Below, one piece after another: positions 1 to 6,585 of a stretch of 36,245 bases of DNA. A model generated the notes under the pieces. The model ran no database searches. It was not told the origin of the DNA and saw only the letters and a list, made by a program, of their open reading frames with translations. This DNA is from Geothrix sp. (GTDB lineage Bacteria > Acidobacteriota > Holophagae > Holophagales > Holophagaceae). The translations under genes were made by a program, and so were the position numbers. The stretch spans positions 1 to 36,245 of the forward strand of contig JARLGO010000415.1 in NCBI GenBank assembly GCA_031292655.1, in the 5' to 3' direction. How positions within the stretch are numbered: position 1 is the first letter of the stretch; each line of letters starts with the position of its first letter.

Positions 1-141
1 AGCCCCACGCGCTCCCAGAGCGGCTCGCAGAGCCGCCAGTAGGCCCGTTCGGAAGGACCCAGCACCACCGCCGCCACCGGCAGCAGGAGCGACTGCATCA
101 GGGGGCGGATGGCGGCGCCGGGGCTGAGCCAGCAGCCCTTG
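1..141 (-). CDS. bshC: Host gene fragment, BshC-like (bacillithiol biosynthesis), interrupted at prophage left end
   Basis: Read on the minus strand from 140 downward, the flank is open throughout and encodes a segment containing LSPGAAIRPLMQ, LLPVAAVVLGPSERAYW and EPLWERVGL. This resembles the stretch of BshC, the cysteine-adding enzyme of bacillithiol synthesis, where LSP, RPL.Q, LLP and GP.E.AY are conserved. Both ends are cut, one by the window edge and one by the prophage terminus at 142, so only about 46 residues are visible. The assignment rests on motif memory and no search was run. The other side of the prophage is a different gene (ArsR-like), so this is not a simple insertion into bshC that can be read on both sides. 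Confidence 0.55.
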
Positions 142-163
142 TGTGAACCGTCGAAATGATTCG
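142..163 (+). repeat. Left terminus with outermost transposase-type site (L1)
   Basis: The sequence TGTGAACCGTCGAAATGATTC lines up base for base with the inward reading of the right end, TGTGGCGCGTCAAAAAGAATC: identical TGTG, three differing bases, identical CGTC, then an A-rich block sharing most positions. TG...CA termini are the rule for Mu-family elements, which fixes the boundary at 142. An alternative TG at 140 would spoil the alignment with the right end. Transposase binding is inferred. Confidence 0.75.
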
Positions 164-242
164 ATGAGACGGGGTTAGGGCGCGACGGGCCCGGGATTCA
201 ATTTCGGCGCGGGTTCACGGGCGATTTTCAGCCGCGGGGAAC

Positions 243-265
243 TTGCAGAAAGATTGGGAAGTTTC
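243..265 (+). repeat. Degenerate transposase-type end site (L2)
   Basis: TTGCAGAAAGATTGGGAAG followed by TTTC is a diverged form of the motif seen better preserved at 287 and 350. It has the same orientation as those copies. The role as a transposase-binding site is inferred from its position in the left end between the terminus and the repressor gene. Confidence 0.5.
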
Positions 266-286
266 GCGCGGGCCGCTGCGGTGATA

Positions 287-307
287 TTGCAAAAAGAATG
301 GAAACTC
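287..307 (+). repeat. Transposase-type end site (L3), identical to an internal copy in terL
   Basis: This 21-bp block starts TTGCAAAAAGAATGG and ends AAACTC. It shares the CAAAAAGAATGGAA core with the sites at 350 and 36074. A perfect 21-of-21 match in the opposite orientation lies at 15941..15961 within the large terminase gene. A transposase-binding role is inferred from its place in the left end. Confidence 0.75.
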
Positions 308-349
308 AGGGCCAGGAGGCAGTCACGGATGGCGGCCGGCTTCGCGTCT

Positions 350-368
350 TTCAAAAAGAATGGAAGTT
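350..368 (+). repeat. Transposase-type end site (L4)
   Basis: TTCAAAAAGAATGGAAGTT here is identical over 19 bp to the copy at 36074..36092 in the right end and shares the core with 287..307. It lies just beyond the stop codon of the leftward repressor gene. Multiple sites at each end are expected of Mu-type transpososomes, in which several transposase subunits bind each end. Confidence 0.78.
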
Positions 369-375
369 TTCCGCT

Positions 376-1086
376 CTAGTTGTGCTTCGCCGCGGCCCTT
401 TTCAGGTCCTCCACTTCTTTACGCAGCCGCGCCAGTTCTCGCCGCATGTCCTCGACGGATTCCCCGTCTTCTTGGTGCGCCGGCTTCTTGCGCTTCGACT
501 TGGGGACGACATAGGGGGCATCCAATGTGGCGTCTTTCAGGGGTGTTGGTGCCCTGCGTGGAAGGATGGTCGCCAAGGGATCCACCTCTGAGATGCTCTT
601 CACGATGGGGCGACCGTCCGCATGAACAAGCAATCGCATGGGCGACACCCCAAGGACCCTGGCGATGGTACCCACCTCACCAAAGGTTGGCAGATCGTGC
701 CCGCGGACGATGGAGAAGTATCTGTCGCTACCCATGGTGCGTACTAATAGGTCGACTGAGGCGGCGCGCCGCGATTCGCGCATAACCTTGAGCATCCCCG
801 CGAGGTCGTCCTTGTAGATGCCCCCGTCCGGGGGCTCCTCGACGGAGCTAAGGTTTAGTTCAGACTCAAACATTGGGCCGATGCCGTCGAGGATCCATGC
901 GCGTGATGCCCCATAGACCGAGGCGGCCGCGAGGAGCACCGGCATAGGCACCGAACGCTTCCCAGATTCCCACGGGGACAGATTGCTCTGTGGTACCCCA
1001 ATGGCGCGGGCAAAGTCCACCTGGCCCACACCAAGATGAAGCCGGAGCTGCCGCAGCCGTGCGCCTTGACTCAGTTCCTCAGACAT
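376..1086 (-). CDS. Leftward XRE-family phage repressor (Mu c-like)
   Basis: This 236-residue protein starts with an XRE-type helix-turn-helix at about residues 10-65 (QVDFARAIGVPQSNLSPWE). A second HTH-like stretch lies near 130-155 (FGEVGTIARVLGVSPMRLL), then a lysine-rich linker and a predicted coiled coil at about 205-231 (EDMRRELARLRKEVEDLKR). It is the only gene read leftward at the left end and is divergent from the Ner-like gene, exactly where Mu-type phages keep the lysogenic repressor. It probably binds the inverted repeats at 1107..1168 to silence the transposition genes. There is no recognisable S24/LexA-type protease domain, so RecA-stimulated self-cleavage is not expected. The coiled coil may mediate oligomerisation. 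The ATG at 1086 is preceded on its strand by a strong GAGGAGGG ribosome site. Confidence 0.85.
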   Translation of the reverse strand: MSEELSQGARLRQLRLHLGVGQVDFARAIGVPQSNLSPWESGKRSVPMPVLLAAASVYGASRAWILDGIGPMFESELNLSSVEEPPDGGIYKDDLAGMLKVMRESRRAASVDLLVRTMGSDRYFSIVRGHDLPTFGEVGTIARVLGVSPMRLLVHADGRPIVKSISEVDPLATILPRRAPTPLKDATLDAPYVVPKSKRKKPAHQEDGESVEDMRRELARLRKEVEDLKRAAAKHN

Positions 1087-1106
1087 TTTCTGTCCCTCCT
1101 CAAAAA

Positions 1107-1121
1107 TACCCCTTGCGGGTA
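1107..1121. promoter_or_regulatory. Operator-like inverted repeat TACCC-N5-GGGTA
   Basis: TACCC and GGGTA are perfect inverted halves separated by five bases. The same half-site recurs in the neighbouring repeat at 1128..1147, which suggests one protein binds both. The repressor or the Ner-like protein is the obvious candidate. Confidence 0.6.
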
Positions 1122-1127
1122 GCCATA

Positions 1128-1147
1128 ACGGGTATTACATTACCCGT
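1128..1147. promoter_or_regulatory. Operator-like inverted repeat ACGGGTA-N6-TACCCGT
   Basis: Perfect 7-bp inverted halves flank TTACAT. The half-site is shared with 1107..1121, but here the halves face the other way round (GGGTA...TACCC instead of TACCC...GGGTA), giving alternating half-sites about 10 bp apart across 40 bp. This is the arrangement expected for cooperative repressor binding over a divergent promoter pair. Confidence 0.65.
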
Positions 1148-1150
1148 GAA

Positions 1151-1168
1151 GGCTAAGGCACCTTAGCC
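1151..1168. promoter_or_regulatory. Perfect palindrome GGCTAAGG-CA-CCTTAGCC upstream of Ner-like gene
   Basis: Eight-base perfect arms with a two-base centre lie about 14 bp before the ATG at 1183. Its half-sites differ from the other two operators, so it may be the site of a second regulator (for instance Ner autoregulation). It could also form a hairpin in the early mRNA just upstream of the GGAG ribosome site. Confidence 0.55.
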
Positions 1169-1182
1169 GCTGTGGAGCCATC

Positions 1183-1524
1183 ATGAGTCAAGATCACGGC
1201 CCAGACAAGGGCAGGCCTGAGGCCTGTCTAGAAGACGGCCTGGCGCAACACCGCACCCTATCTGAGATCCAGCTGGTGTTCGTAAACCACGTCAGAAAGA
1301 ACGGGAGCCTCACGCCAATTGGCATCAAGGCCCTGCTTGAAGCTGAGGGAGTGACCATCCGCACCTTTGCGGAGCTGCTTGGTGTGACAGAAGGATTTGT
1401 CCACCAGGTCATCAGTCGCCACCGCAGGAACAAGCGTGTGGAGGACGCCATCACCGAACGGCTTGCCCGCTATGGGTTCGCATCAGACCGGATCTGGGGC
1501 CGCCAGACCGAACCCGCCGCCTGA
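1183..1524 (+). CDS. Ner-like early DNA-binding regulator
   Basis: This 113-residue protein contains a helix-turn-helix at about residues 58-80 (VTIRTFAELLGVTEGFVHQ) followed by a basic segment (RHRRNKR) and ends near DRIWG. In Mu, Ner is a small HTH protein made first from the early promoter; it turns down both repressor and early transcription so the lytic programme can proceed. The gene sits directly between the divergent operator region and the transposase gene, which is the Ner position. It is longer than Mu Ner because of a roughly 45-residue N-terminal extension. A GGAG ribosome site lies just before the ATG. An alternative is a second XRE-type repressor, but location favours Ner. Confidence 0.72.
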   Translation: MSQDHGPDKGRPEACLEDGLAQHRTLSEIQLVFVNHVRKNGSLTPIGIKALLEAEGVTIRTFAELLGVTEGFVHQVISRHRRNKRVEDAITERLARYGFASDRIWGRQTEPAA

Positions 1525-1528
1525 CACC

Positions 1529-3889
1529 ATGGCCACCTGTGCCCGCCCCTCTCTATCCGAGAGCCTGGCCTCAGCCGAGGTTGTCCTGTCTGGTTGTCCT
1601 GTGGTTGTCCTGTCGAACAGGACAACAGGACAACCGGGCCTACGGACAGGACAACCGTCATTAAATGACTGCAAAGCTGAGTCTTGCTTCTCACCGAAAG
1701 ACAAGTCGGAGTCATCTTCTTTTGCCCCTACGGTTGTCCTGTTCAGTGTCCCAGAGCTGGCGGAACTGGCAGGTGTAAGCCGTCAATCGGTGCTTAAGGC
1801 GGTCCTCGCGAAGAAGCTCGAATCCGAGGTGGTCACCATCACGGAGGGGCGTCGAACAGGCCGAACTGAGCACCGGATCCACCCTTCCGCTGCATTCGCC
1901 TACTATCCCGCCGCCCGCGCCGCGTTCGAGGTCCGCCAGTCCGCCGCTCTGCCTGTGGCCACGCGCTCGGCCATGCCGGTCATCAAGCGCGACCCCCAGC
2001 AGGTCGTCCTGCGGGCCAATCCCGAGGCCCTCCAGCGGGCGCGGCAGGTCCAGCAGGCCCGGCTGAAGCTGATCGAAAAGACCCGCCTCCTCCTGGCCGA
2101 GCAAGGCCCCTCGCGCCGCTCCGCCAAAAAGGGCCTCCCCGGCGCCGTGTGCCAGGCGGCCATCACCTGGCTGTTGACCGCGCCGGAGGCCGAGGATGTG
2201 CGCCTGGTCCTGGGGGAGATCCCCAGCACCTCCACCCTTAATAGGTGGTGGGCGGCCCTGGCCGAGGACCCCAGCGGGGAGGCTCTGCGCCCCCAGTGGA
2301 GCGCCTGTGGCCGGCCCCGCAAGGTCGAGCAGGATCCCGAGCTGCTGGACAAGATCACCGGGGCCTTTGCCCACGCTGGCAGCTTCGCCTTGGCGGCCGA
2401 GCACCTGCAGAAGCAGGGCACGGCCATCAGCGAGGCCACCCTGCGCCGGGTGGTCCAGAGCCTGGATCCCGCCATCCGCATGGGATTGCGCTTTGGCAGC
2501 CGCAAGGCCCAGACCGACCTGGGGCCCTACGTCCGCCGGCGCCCCAGCGCCCCCTTCCAATGCTGGTCCATCGACGGCCACACCGAGGACTCCATGTGGA
2601 TCTGGGAGGAGCTGCTGCCCGGGGAACAGCCGAAAGGCTTCCGGCCCAACATCTATGCGGTGCGGGACGTGGGATCAGGCGCCCTCCTCAGCCTGACCGT
2701 GGGCTACAACCTCAACCGCTACCTGCCGTTCATGGCCATCGCCGAAGCCATCCTCCGGACCGGCGTCATCCCCGAGACCATCCAATCGGACAACGGCCGC
2801 GAGGTCCGGAACCGCTTCTTCCTGGGCGACGAGGACATGGTGGGCTACTTCCCCCAGCTGGCCATGGACTGGAAGGACGACGAGGCCCTCTGGCGCGGTG
2901 CGCTGCCCTACAACAGCCGCTCCAAGCCGGTGGAACGCGACTTCCTGAACGTCAAACAGCGTTTTTCAGCCCTTATTCCCACCTTCACAGGCGGAAGTCC
3001 CAGTACCAGGCCCGGCGACACCCTGGGCGAAGCCCTCAAGCGGGGCCAGATCGAGACCATCGACAGCCTGAAGATGCGCCTGGAGGCCTTCCGCGAAGCC
3101 GAGCTGGACCGCGTCCGCACCATCCACGGCCACAAGATCCACCCCCGCCAGGCCCTGGAGCAGGCCAAGGCCTCCCTCTTGCGCAGCCTGGGCCCGGAGC
3201 ACCCCCGCTTCATCCGCCCCGGCCAGGAATGGCGCGTGCTTCCGAGCCTCAAGGCCCAGAAGGCGCGGGGCTACGTCACCTGCAAGGTCGAGGGCCAGGA
3301 ATTCCGCTACAGCGCCCCCATCCTGCACGAGGTCGACGCGGACAACCTGACCGTGCGGATCAACCTCTGGGATGCCCGTCAGGCCTGGCTCTGCCGGGGC
3401 GGCGAGCTGCTGGACACCCTCACCTTCGTGCCCGATGGCCCCGAGCTGGGCGCCGCCGAGACGGATGTGGTGTCGCTCCGCATCATGCAGAACGCCAAGA
3501 AGACCCAGAAAGCCGTCATCCGGCGGGCCGAGGTTGAGCGCGACCGCATCCGCACGGCCGAAGGCTTCCAGGTGGGCCGCCCCACCCTCAAAGTGCTCCC
3601 CCAGGAGCCCATCGAGGTCAACGACCTGACGGATGACCAGCTCCGCCGCGCCCAAGAGCAGCGCCAGAAGCTGGGCCTCACTGAACCCGCCATCCCCCAG
3701 CCAGAGCCAGCCCCGGCTGATCCGGAAGCCCCGGTCCGCCTGGGCCGCGCGGGCCTCAAAGACCGCCTGGACTGGTGCCGCTACATGCTCACCAACCCGG
3801 ACGACGCGGATGACGACGAACGGCGCGATTTCCAGCGCTACCTCGACGCCAATCCCCTCGTCCGCCAACAGCTGGGCATCCCTGCCTAG
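1529..3889 (+). CDS. DDE transposase (MuA-like)
   Basis: This is the transposase that should cut and join the prophage ends during lysogenic insertion and replicative transposition. Taking the ATG at 1529, it has 786 residues. An HTH near residues 72-95 (FSVPELAELAGVSRQSV) resembles the MuA N-terminal DNA-binding region. The integrase-fold core shows the catalytic triad: D349 in CWSIDGH, D421 in IQSDNGRE and E469 in SKPVERDF. A Mu-type C-terminal beta-barrel region and a Q/P/A-rich tail follow; the tail probably contacts the MuB-like ATPase. The open frame continues upstream to 1397, but that part overlaps the Ner-like gene, so 1529 is preferred although its ribosome site is poor. The first 70 residues are S/T-rich and are encoded across the seven-copy DNA repeat cluster. 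Confidence 0.93.
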   Translation: MATCARPSLSESLASAEVVLSGCPVVVLSNRTTGQPGLRTGQPSLNDCKAESCFSPKDKSESSSFAPTVVLFSVPELAELAGVSRQSVLKAVLAKKLESEVVTITEGRRTGRTEHRIHPSAAFAYYPAARAAFEVRQSAALPVATRSAMPVIKRDPQQVVLRANPEALQRARQVQQARLKLIEKTRLLLAEQGPSRRSAKKGLPGAVCQAAITWLLTAPEAEDVRLVLGEIPSTSTLNRWWAALAEDPSGEALRPQWSACGRPRKVEQDPELLDKITGAFAHAGSFALAAEHLQKQGTAISEATLRRVVQSLDPAIRMGLRFGSRKAQTDLGPYVRRRPSAPFQCWSIDGHTEDSMWIWEELLPGEQPKGFRPNIYAVRDVGSGALLSLTVGYNLNRYLPFMAIAEAILRTGVIPETIQSDNGREVRNRFFLGDEDMVGYFPQLAMDWKDDEALWRGALPYNSRSKPVERDFLNVKQRFSALIPTFTGGSPSTRPGDTLGEALKRGQIETIDSLKMRLEAFREAELDRVRTIHGHKIHPRQALEQAKASLLRSLGPEHPRFIRPGQEWRVLPSLKAQKARGYVTCKVEGQEFRYSAPILHEVDADNLTVRINLWDARQAWLCRGGELLDTLTFVPDGPELGAAETDVVSLRIMQNAKKTQKAVIRRAEVERDRIRTAEGFQVGRPTLKVLPQEPIEVNDLTDDQLRRAQEQRQKLGLTEPAIPQPEPAPADPEAPVRLGRAGLKDRLDWCRYMLTNPDDADDDERRDFQRYLDANPLVRQQLGIPA
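1579..1742. repeat. Cluster of seven GGTTGTCCTGT sites (3 direct, 3 inverted, 1 direct)
   Basis: Copies of GGTTGTCCTGT lie at 1579, 1592 and 1603 on the plus strand. Inverted copies follow at 1617..1626 (10 of 11), 1625..1635 and 1646..1656, and a last plus-strand copy is at 1732..1742. Copies 2 and 3 are directly adjacent; copies 3 and 4 form a 10-bp perfect inverted repeat with a three-base centre. The copies fall in different codon phases of the transposase gene, so selection acts on DNA (or RNA) rather than on a protein repeat. By analogy with the Mu internal enhancer/operator cluster, this may be a transposition enhancer or repressor-binding array; that role is inferred. Confidence 0.8.
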
Positions 3890-3923
3890 CCCCCATAACC
3901 CATCCCTCTGGGAGGAGGACCCC

Positions 3924-4691
3924 TTGCACCAAGTTTTCTGCCACACCGTCAGCAACGTCTCGCGCCTGTTGGCCGGCATCGCCATCGTCCAGGAGCGAGG
4001 CGCGGCCGAGGCCTGCCAGATGCTCGTCACCGGGCAGCCCGGCCTGGGCAAGACCGAGACCCTGGGCTGGTATGTCACCCAGCAGCCCTATGCCGTCTAC
4101 CTTCGGGCCAAGTCGGGCTGGACGCGCCATTGGTTCCTGAATGACCTGCTGGCCGAGCTGGGCGAAGCGCCCGCCCGCCTCACCGAGGACATGTTCAAGC
4201 AGGCCCTGGCCGCCCTGGCCCGCAAGCCCTACATCCTGGTCGTGGACGAGGTCGAACACGCCCTCAATGATACCCGCGTGCTGGAGGCCATCCGCGACTT
4301 CAGCGACCTGCTGCGGCTCCCCACCGTCTTGGTGGGCATGGCCGAGGTTCGCAACAAGATCGCCCGGCATCCCCAGGTCCAAAGCCGCATCGCCACCATC
4401 GTCACCTTCCAGCCCGCCACCCTGGAGGACGTGAAGGCTACGGCCATGATGCTGCTGGAGGGCGGCGTGGCCATCACCGACGAGGTGGCCGAGCTGATCC
4501 ACTTGCGCTCCGAAGGCCGCATGCGCCTGGTGCTGAACGGCCTGGCGGCCTGCGAGCGCGTGGCCCGGCTGCGGAAGACCAAGACCGTGGGCCTGGCCGA
4601 AGTCAAGGATGTGGAGCTGGTCCACGACTGGCAGTCCCGCAAGCCCCAGACCCTGAAGCCCCAGGCCCGTGGGGCGAAGGAATCGCTGTGA
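3924..4691 (+). CDS. AAA+ ATPase, transposition target-selection protein (MuB-like)
   Basis: This 255-residue ATPase should bind target DNA non-specifically, activate the transposase and direct strand transfer. Walker A is GQPGLGKT at residues 37-44, and Walker B is ILVVDEVEH with D108 and E109. The later part (TVLVGMAEVRNKIARHPQVQ) resembles sensor and arginine-containing segments of the TniB/MuB group. The TTG at 3924 is chosen because a GGAGGAGG ribosome site lies 5-13 bases before it and no ATG is suitably placed; the open frame extends upstream only as overlap with the transposase gene. It lacks the N-terminal HTH domain of Mu B, being shorter than Mu B (312 residues). Its stop overlaps the GTG of the next gene. 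Confidence 0.9.
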   Translation: MHQVFCHTVSNVSRLLAGIAIVQERGAAEACQMLVTGQPGLGKTETLGWYVTQQPYAVYLRAKSGWTRHWFLNDLLAELGEAPARLTEDMFKQALAALARKPYILVVDEVEHALNDTRVLEAIRDFSDLLRLPTVLVGMAEVRNKIARHPQVQSRIATIVTFQPATLEDVKATAMMLLEGGVAITDEVAELIHLRSEGRMRLVLNGLAACERVARLRKTKTVGLAEVKDVELVHDWQSRKPQTLKPQARGAKESL

Positions 4692-5248
4692 ACGTGGCCG
4701 ACCGCATCCTCCAGGCCCTGGCGCCCGACCCCCAGCGGCTGGGGGACCGGGTGTCCGTGGGAAGCCTGGCCCTCAGCCTGGGCTTGACGAACGTCTCGGT
4801 GCGCTTCGCCCTCTATGCCCTCAAGGACCGCAAGCTCGTCCGGCGCTGCTGGAAGGGCGTCTATGCCATCACCCCCGCGGGCCTCCAGCACCTGGCCGAG
4901 GGGAAGACCATCACCAGCGGCCCCAAAGGCCCGCGAACGAATCCAAGCCCCTTCGCCCCATCCACCTTGCGCTCGCGCCTGTGGCGGGCCCTCCGCCTCA
5001 AGCGGGTGGCCTCCGTGGATGAGCTGCTGCTGTTGGCCGCCAAGGGCAACGAGGGCAACGCCAAGGACGACGCCCGGCGCTACCTCAACGCCTTGCACAA
5101 GGCCGGGATCCTCGATCCCGCCTACACCCGCACCGGCCCCCAGCGCTACCTGCTACTGCGGGACCGGGGCCCCCTGGCCCCCCAGTGGAACAAGCGCCAG
5201 AAGCGGGTCTTCGACCCCAACGACGGGACCACCTATGACCTGGCGTGA
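4688..5248 (+). CDS. Double winged-helix protein of the Mu-like early operon
   Basis: This 186-residue protein begins at a GTG that overlaps the stop of the ATPase gene (GTGA). Residues about 18-62 look like a winged helix (VSVGSLALSLGLTNVSVRFA, then a wing ending GVYAITPAGLQHL). Residues about 95-160 look like a second one (SVDELLLLAAKGNEGNAKDD to GPQRYLLLRDRGPLAPQW). Proteins with the latter domain are common just after the B gene in Mu-like phages, but their function is not known to me. A role in DNA binding during transposition or early control is likely from the folds and location. Confidence 0.75.
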   Translation: MNVADRILQALAPDPQRLGDRVSVGSLALSLGLTNVSVRFALYALKDRKLVRRCWKGVYAITPAGLQHLAEGKTITSGPKGPRTNPSPFAPSTLRSRLWRALRLKRVASVDELLLLAAKGNEGNAKDDARRYLNALHKAGILDPAYTRTGPQRYLLLRDRGPLAPQWNKRQKRVFDPNDGTTYDLA

Positions 5249-5546
5249 GCTGCTCGAAATCAAGATCGCCGATCGTGGCCAGGCGGCTGTGGCCCGCGAA
5301 CTGGGCTATTCCGCCACCACCCTCAGCCTGGTCCGCCGGGACAAATACCCCGCCGGCATCGAGCAGATCGCCGCCCGGGTGCTGGACCTCTACGGCGAAG
5401 TCGACTGCCCCTTCCTGGGCCACTCCATCCAGGCCGAGCCCTGCCGCCGCATCAGCCACGGGCCGGTGCCCACCTCCAATCCCAAGGCCATCCAGCACTG
5501 GTCGGCCTGCCAATCCTGCCCCCACTTCAAAGGAGCCAAGCCATGA
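5235..5546 (+). CDS. Small HTH protein with C-terminal cysteine motif
   Basis: This 103-residue protein starts at ATG 5235, overlapping the end of the preceding gene. It has an HTH near residues 14-38 (GQAAVARELGYSATTLSLVR) and four cysteines at 58, 70, 92 and 95 (DCPFLG, AEPC, ACQSCPHF), which probably bind a metal. This combination (LacI/XRE-type HTH plus DCP.LG and CxxCPH) is typical of a small regulator conserved in the early region of Mu-like phages. Its target is unknown. The reading frame continues upstream to 4815, but that part is out of phase with the real gene there. Confidence 0.75.
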   Translation: MTWRELLEIKIADRGQAAVARELGYSATTLSLVRRDKYPAGIEQIAARVLDLYGEVDCPFLGHSIQAEPCRRISHGPVPTSNPKAIQHWSACQSCPHFKGAKP

Positions 5547-5830
5547 GTACCTTCGAGCCCTCGCAGCAGGTGGCCGCCTTCGCCGCCGCCGCCTACACCG
5601 CCGGCCACGCCATCAGCTTGATCACCGATCAGACCAGCGTCGACATGGCCTGCGACGCGGTCAAAGAGGCCATCCAGCGCTCTCTGCCGCTGGCCAGCGT
5701 CGAACTGACCCTCGCCAACCTGCTGCGGGATGAGGAGGGCTTCCCCCCCCCCTCCCTGCAGGGCCTCTTCTTCCAGCTGAATAACCAGATCAGCATCCTC
5801 CGGGCCAGCGGGCGCTTTCTCTCCGCATGA
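5543..5830 (+). CDS. Small protein of unknown function
   Basis: The 95-residue product is coupled by ATGA overlaps to both neighbours. It is mostly helical and neutral, with a FPPP segment encoded by a run of ten C residues (5743..5752). No family recognised. The C10 tract is in frame here: the downstream end still meets the next start as ATGA, which argues the reading is right. Such tracts are prone to slippage and sequencing error. Confidence 0.6.
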   Translation: MSTFEPSQQVAAFAAAAYTAGHAISLITDQTSVDMACDAVKEAIQRSLPLASVELTLANLLRDEEGFPPPSLQGLFFQLNNQISILRASGRFLSA

Positions 5831-5952
5831 CCAGGCCCGCCAAGGCCCTGGTCTGGGTCCTCGCCCCTTTCTGGCTGCCGATCCTCGGCGCCCTTCACCT
5901 TCGGGACGCCTGGCGCCGCTGGCACCACCGCTATCCGACCTCCCGCCTTTAA
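5827..5952 (+). CDS. 41-residue putative membrane peptide
   Basis: A short open frame starts at ATG 5827, overlapping the previous stop (ATGA), and ends at TAA 5952. It contains one hydrophobic segment (LVWVLAPFWLPILGALHL) followed by a basic, tryptophan-rich tail (RDAWRRWHHRYP). This pattern, tight coupling and absence of a competing frame make it a probable real small membrane protein. Function unknown. Confidence 0.5.
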   Translation: MTRPAKALVWVLAPFWLPILGALHLRDAWRRWHHRYPTSRL

Positions 5953-5972
5953 CCCCCCATCAAGGAGCACGC

Positions 5973-6584
5973 ATGGCCATCAAGATCCCCGAAGGCTACC
6001 GCCAGAACGCCAACGGCGACCTGGTCCTCATCGAAAACATCAAGGCCATCGACCTGCTGCGGGACGAGCTGGTGGTATCCATCGCCGCCCGCTCCCGTGA
6101 GCGGTCGGGCGAGCTGGCCGAATTCAAGAACAGCATCATGGCCGAAATCCAGGCCTTCGTGGCCACCAGCGCCGAGCGCTTCAAGGCCAAGCTGGGCGGC
6201 ACCAAGGGCAACCTGACCCTGATGAGCTTCGACGGCCGGTTCAAGGTGGTGTTGGCCCAGCAGGACAACATCAGCTTCGACGAGCGCCTGCAGGTGGCCC
6301 ACAGCCTCATCCAGAAGTGCATCAAGAAGTGGAGCGAGGGCGCGGATTCCAACCTGCTGGCCCTGGTCAACGATGCCTTCCAGGTGGACAAGGCCGGGAA
6401 CGTGAGCATCCGCCGCGTCCTGGGCCTGCGTTCCCTCGACATCAACGACACCCACTGGAAGAAGGCCATGGACGCCATCGCCGAATCCGTTCAGGTCACC
6501 GGCAGCAAGAGCTACATCCGGGTCTACGAGCGCAACGAGGCCGGCGACTACCTGCCCATCTCCCTCGACATGTCGGGGGTGTAG
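5973..6584 (+). CDS. DUF3164 family protein
   Basis: The 203-residue product begins IPEGYRQNANGDLVLIENIK and contains the charged helical stretch and the KLGGTKGNLTLMSFDGRFKV block that I associate with DUF3164. This family is found in the early region of many Mu-like phages. The later part (HWKKAMDAIAESVQVTGSKS) is also typical. Its function is not established; a role in DNA metabolism during lytic transposition is plausible. A clear AAGGAG ribosome site precedes ATG 5973, and about 20 bp separate it from the preceding gene. Confidence 0.85.
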   Translation: MAIKIPEGYRQNANGDLVLIENIKAIDLLRDELVVSIAARSRERSGELAEFKNSIMAEIQAFVATSAERFKAKLGGTKGNLTLMSFDGRFKVVLAQQDNISFDERLQVAHSLIQKCIKKWSEGADSNLLALVNDAFQVDKAGNVSIRRVLGLRSLDINDTHWKKAMDAIAESVQVTGSKSYIRVYERNEAGDYLPISLDMSGV

Positions 6585-6585
6585 C

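Larger units (their letters stand above)
1087..1182. promoter_or_regulatory. Divergent control region between repressor and Ner-like gene
   Basis: The 96-bp gap between the leftward repressor and the rightward Ner-like gene is richer in A and T than its surroundings and holds three inverted repeats (1107..1121, 1128..1147, 1151..1168). It should carry the early rightward and the repressor promoters. A weak rightward candidate is TTGCGG at 1114 with TACATT at 1136 (16-bp spacing), which would be covered by the first two operators. Promoter positions are guesses; the inverted repeats are seen directly. Confidence 0.7.

Noticed and set aside
140-141. Alternative left boundary at TG 140
   Set aside because: Shifts the alignment with the right terminus out of register and gives no target duplication either.
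298-785. Plus-strand frames opposite the repressor gene
   Set aside because: Antisense shadows of the repressor; no independent start signals or domain.
1712-2581. Minus-strand 289-codon frame opposite the transposase N-terminus
   Set aside because: Gly/Leu-rich shadow with no recognisable domain.
2245-3537. Plus-strand 430-codon frame inside the transposase gene
   Set aside because: Proline/arginine/glycine-rich shadow in another frame; the DDE transposase frame covers it completely.
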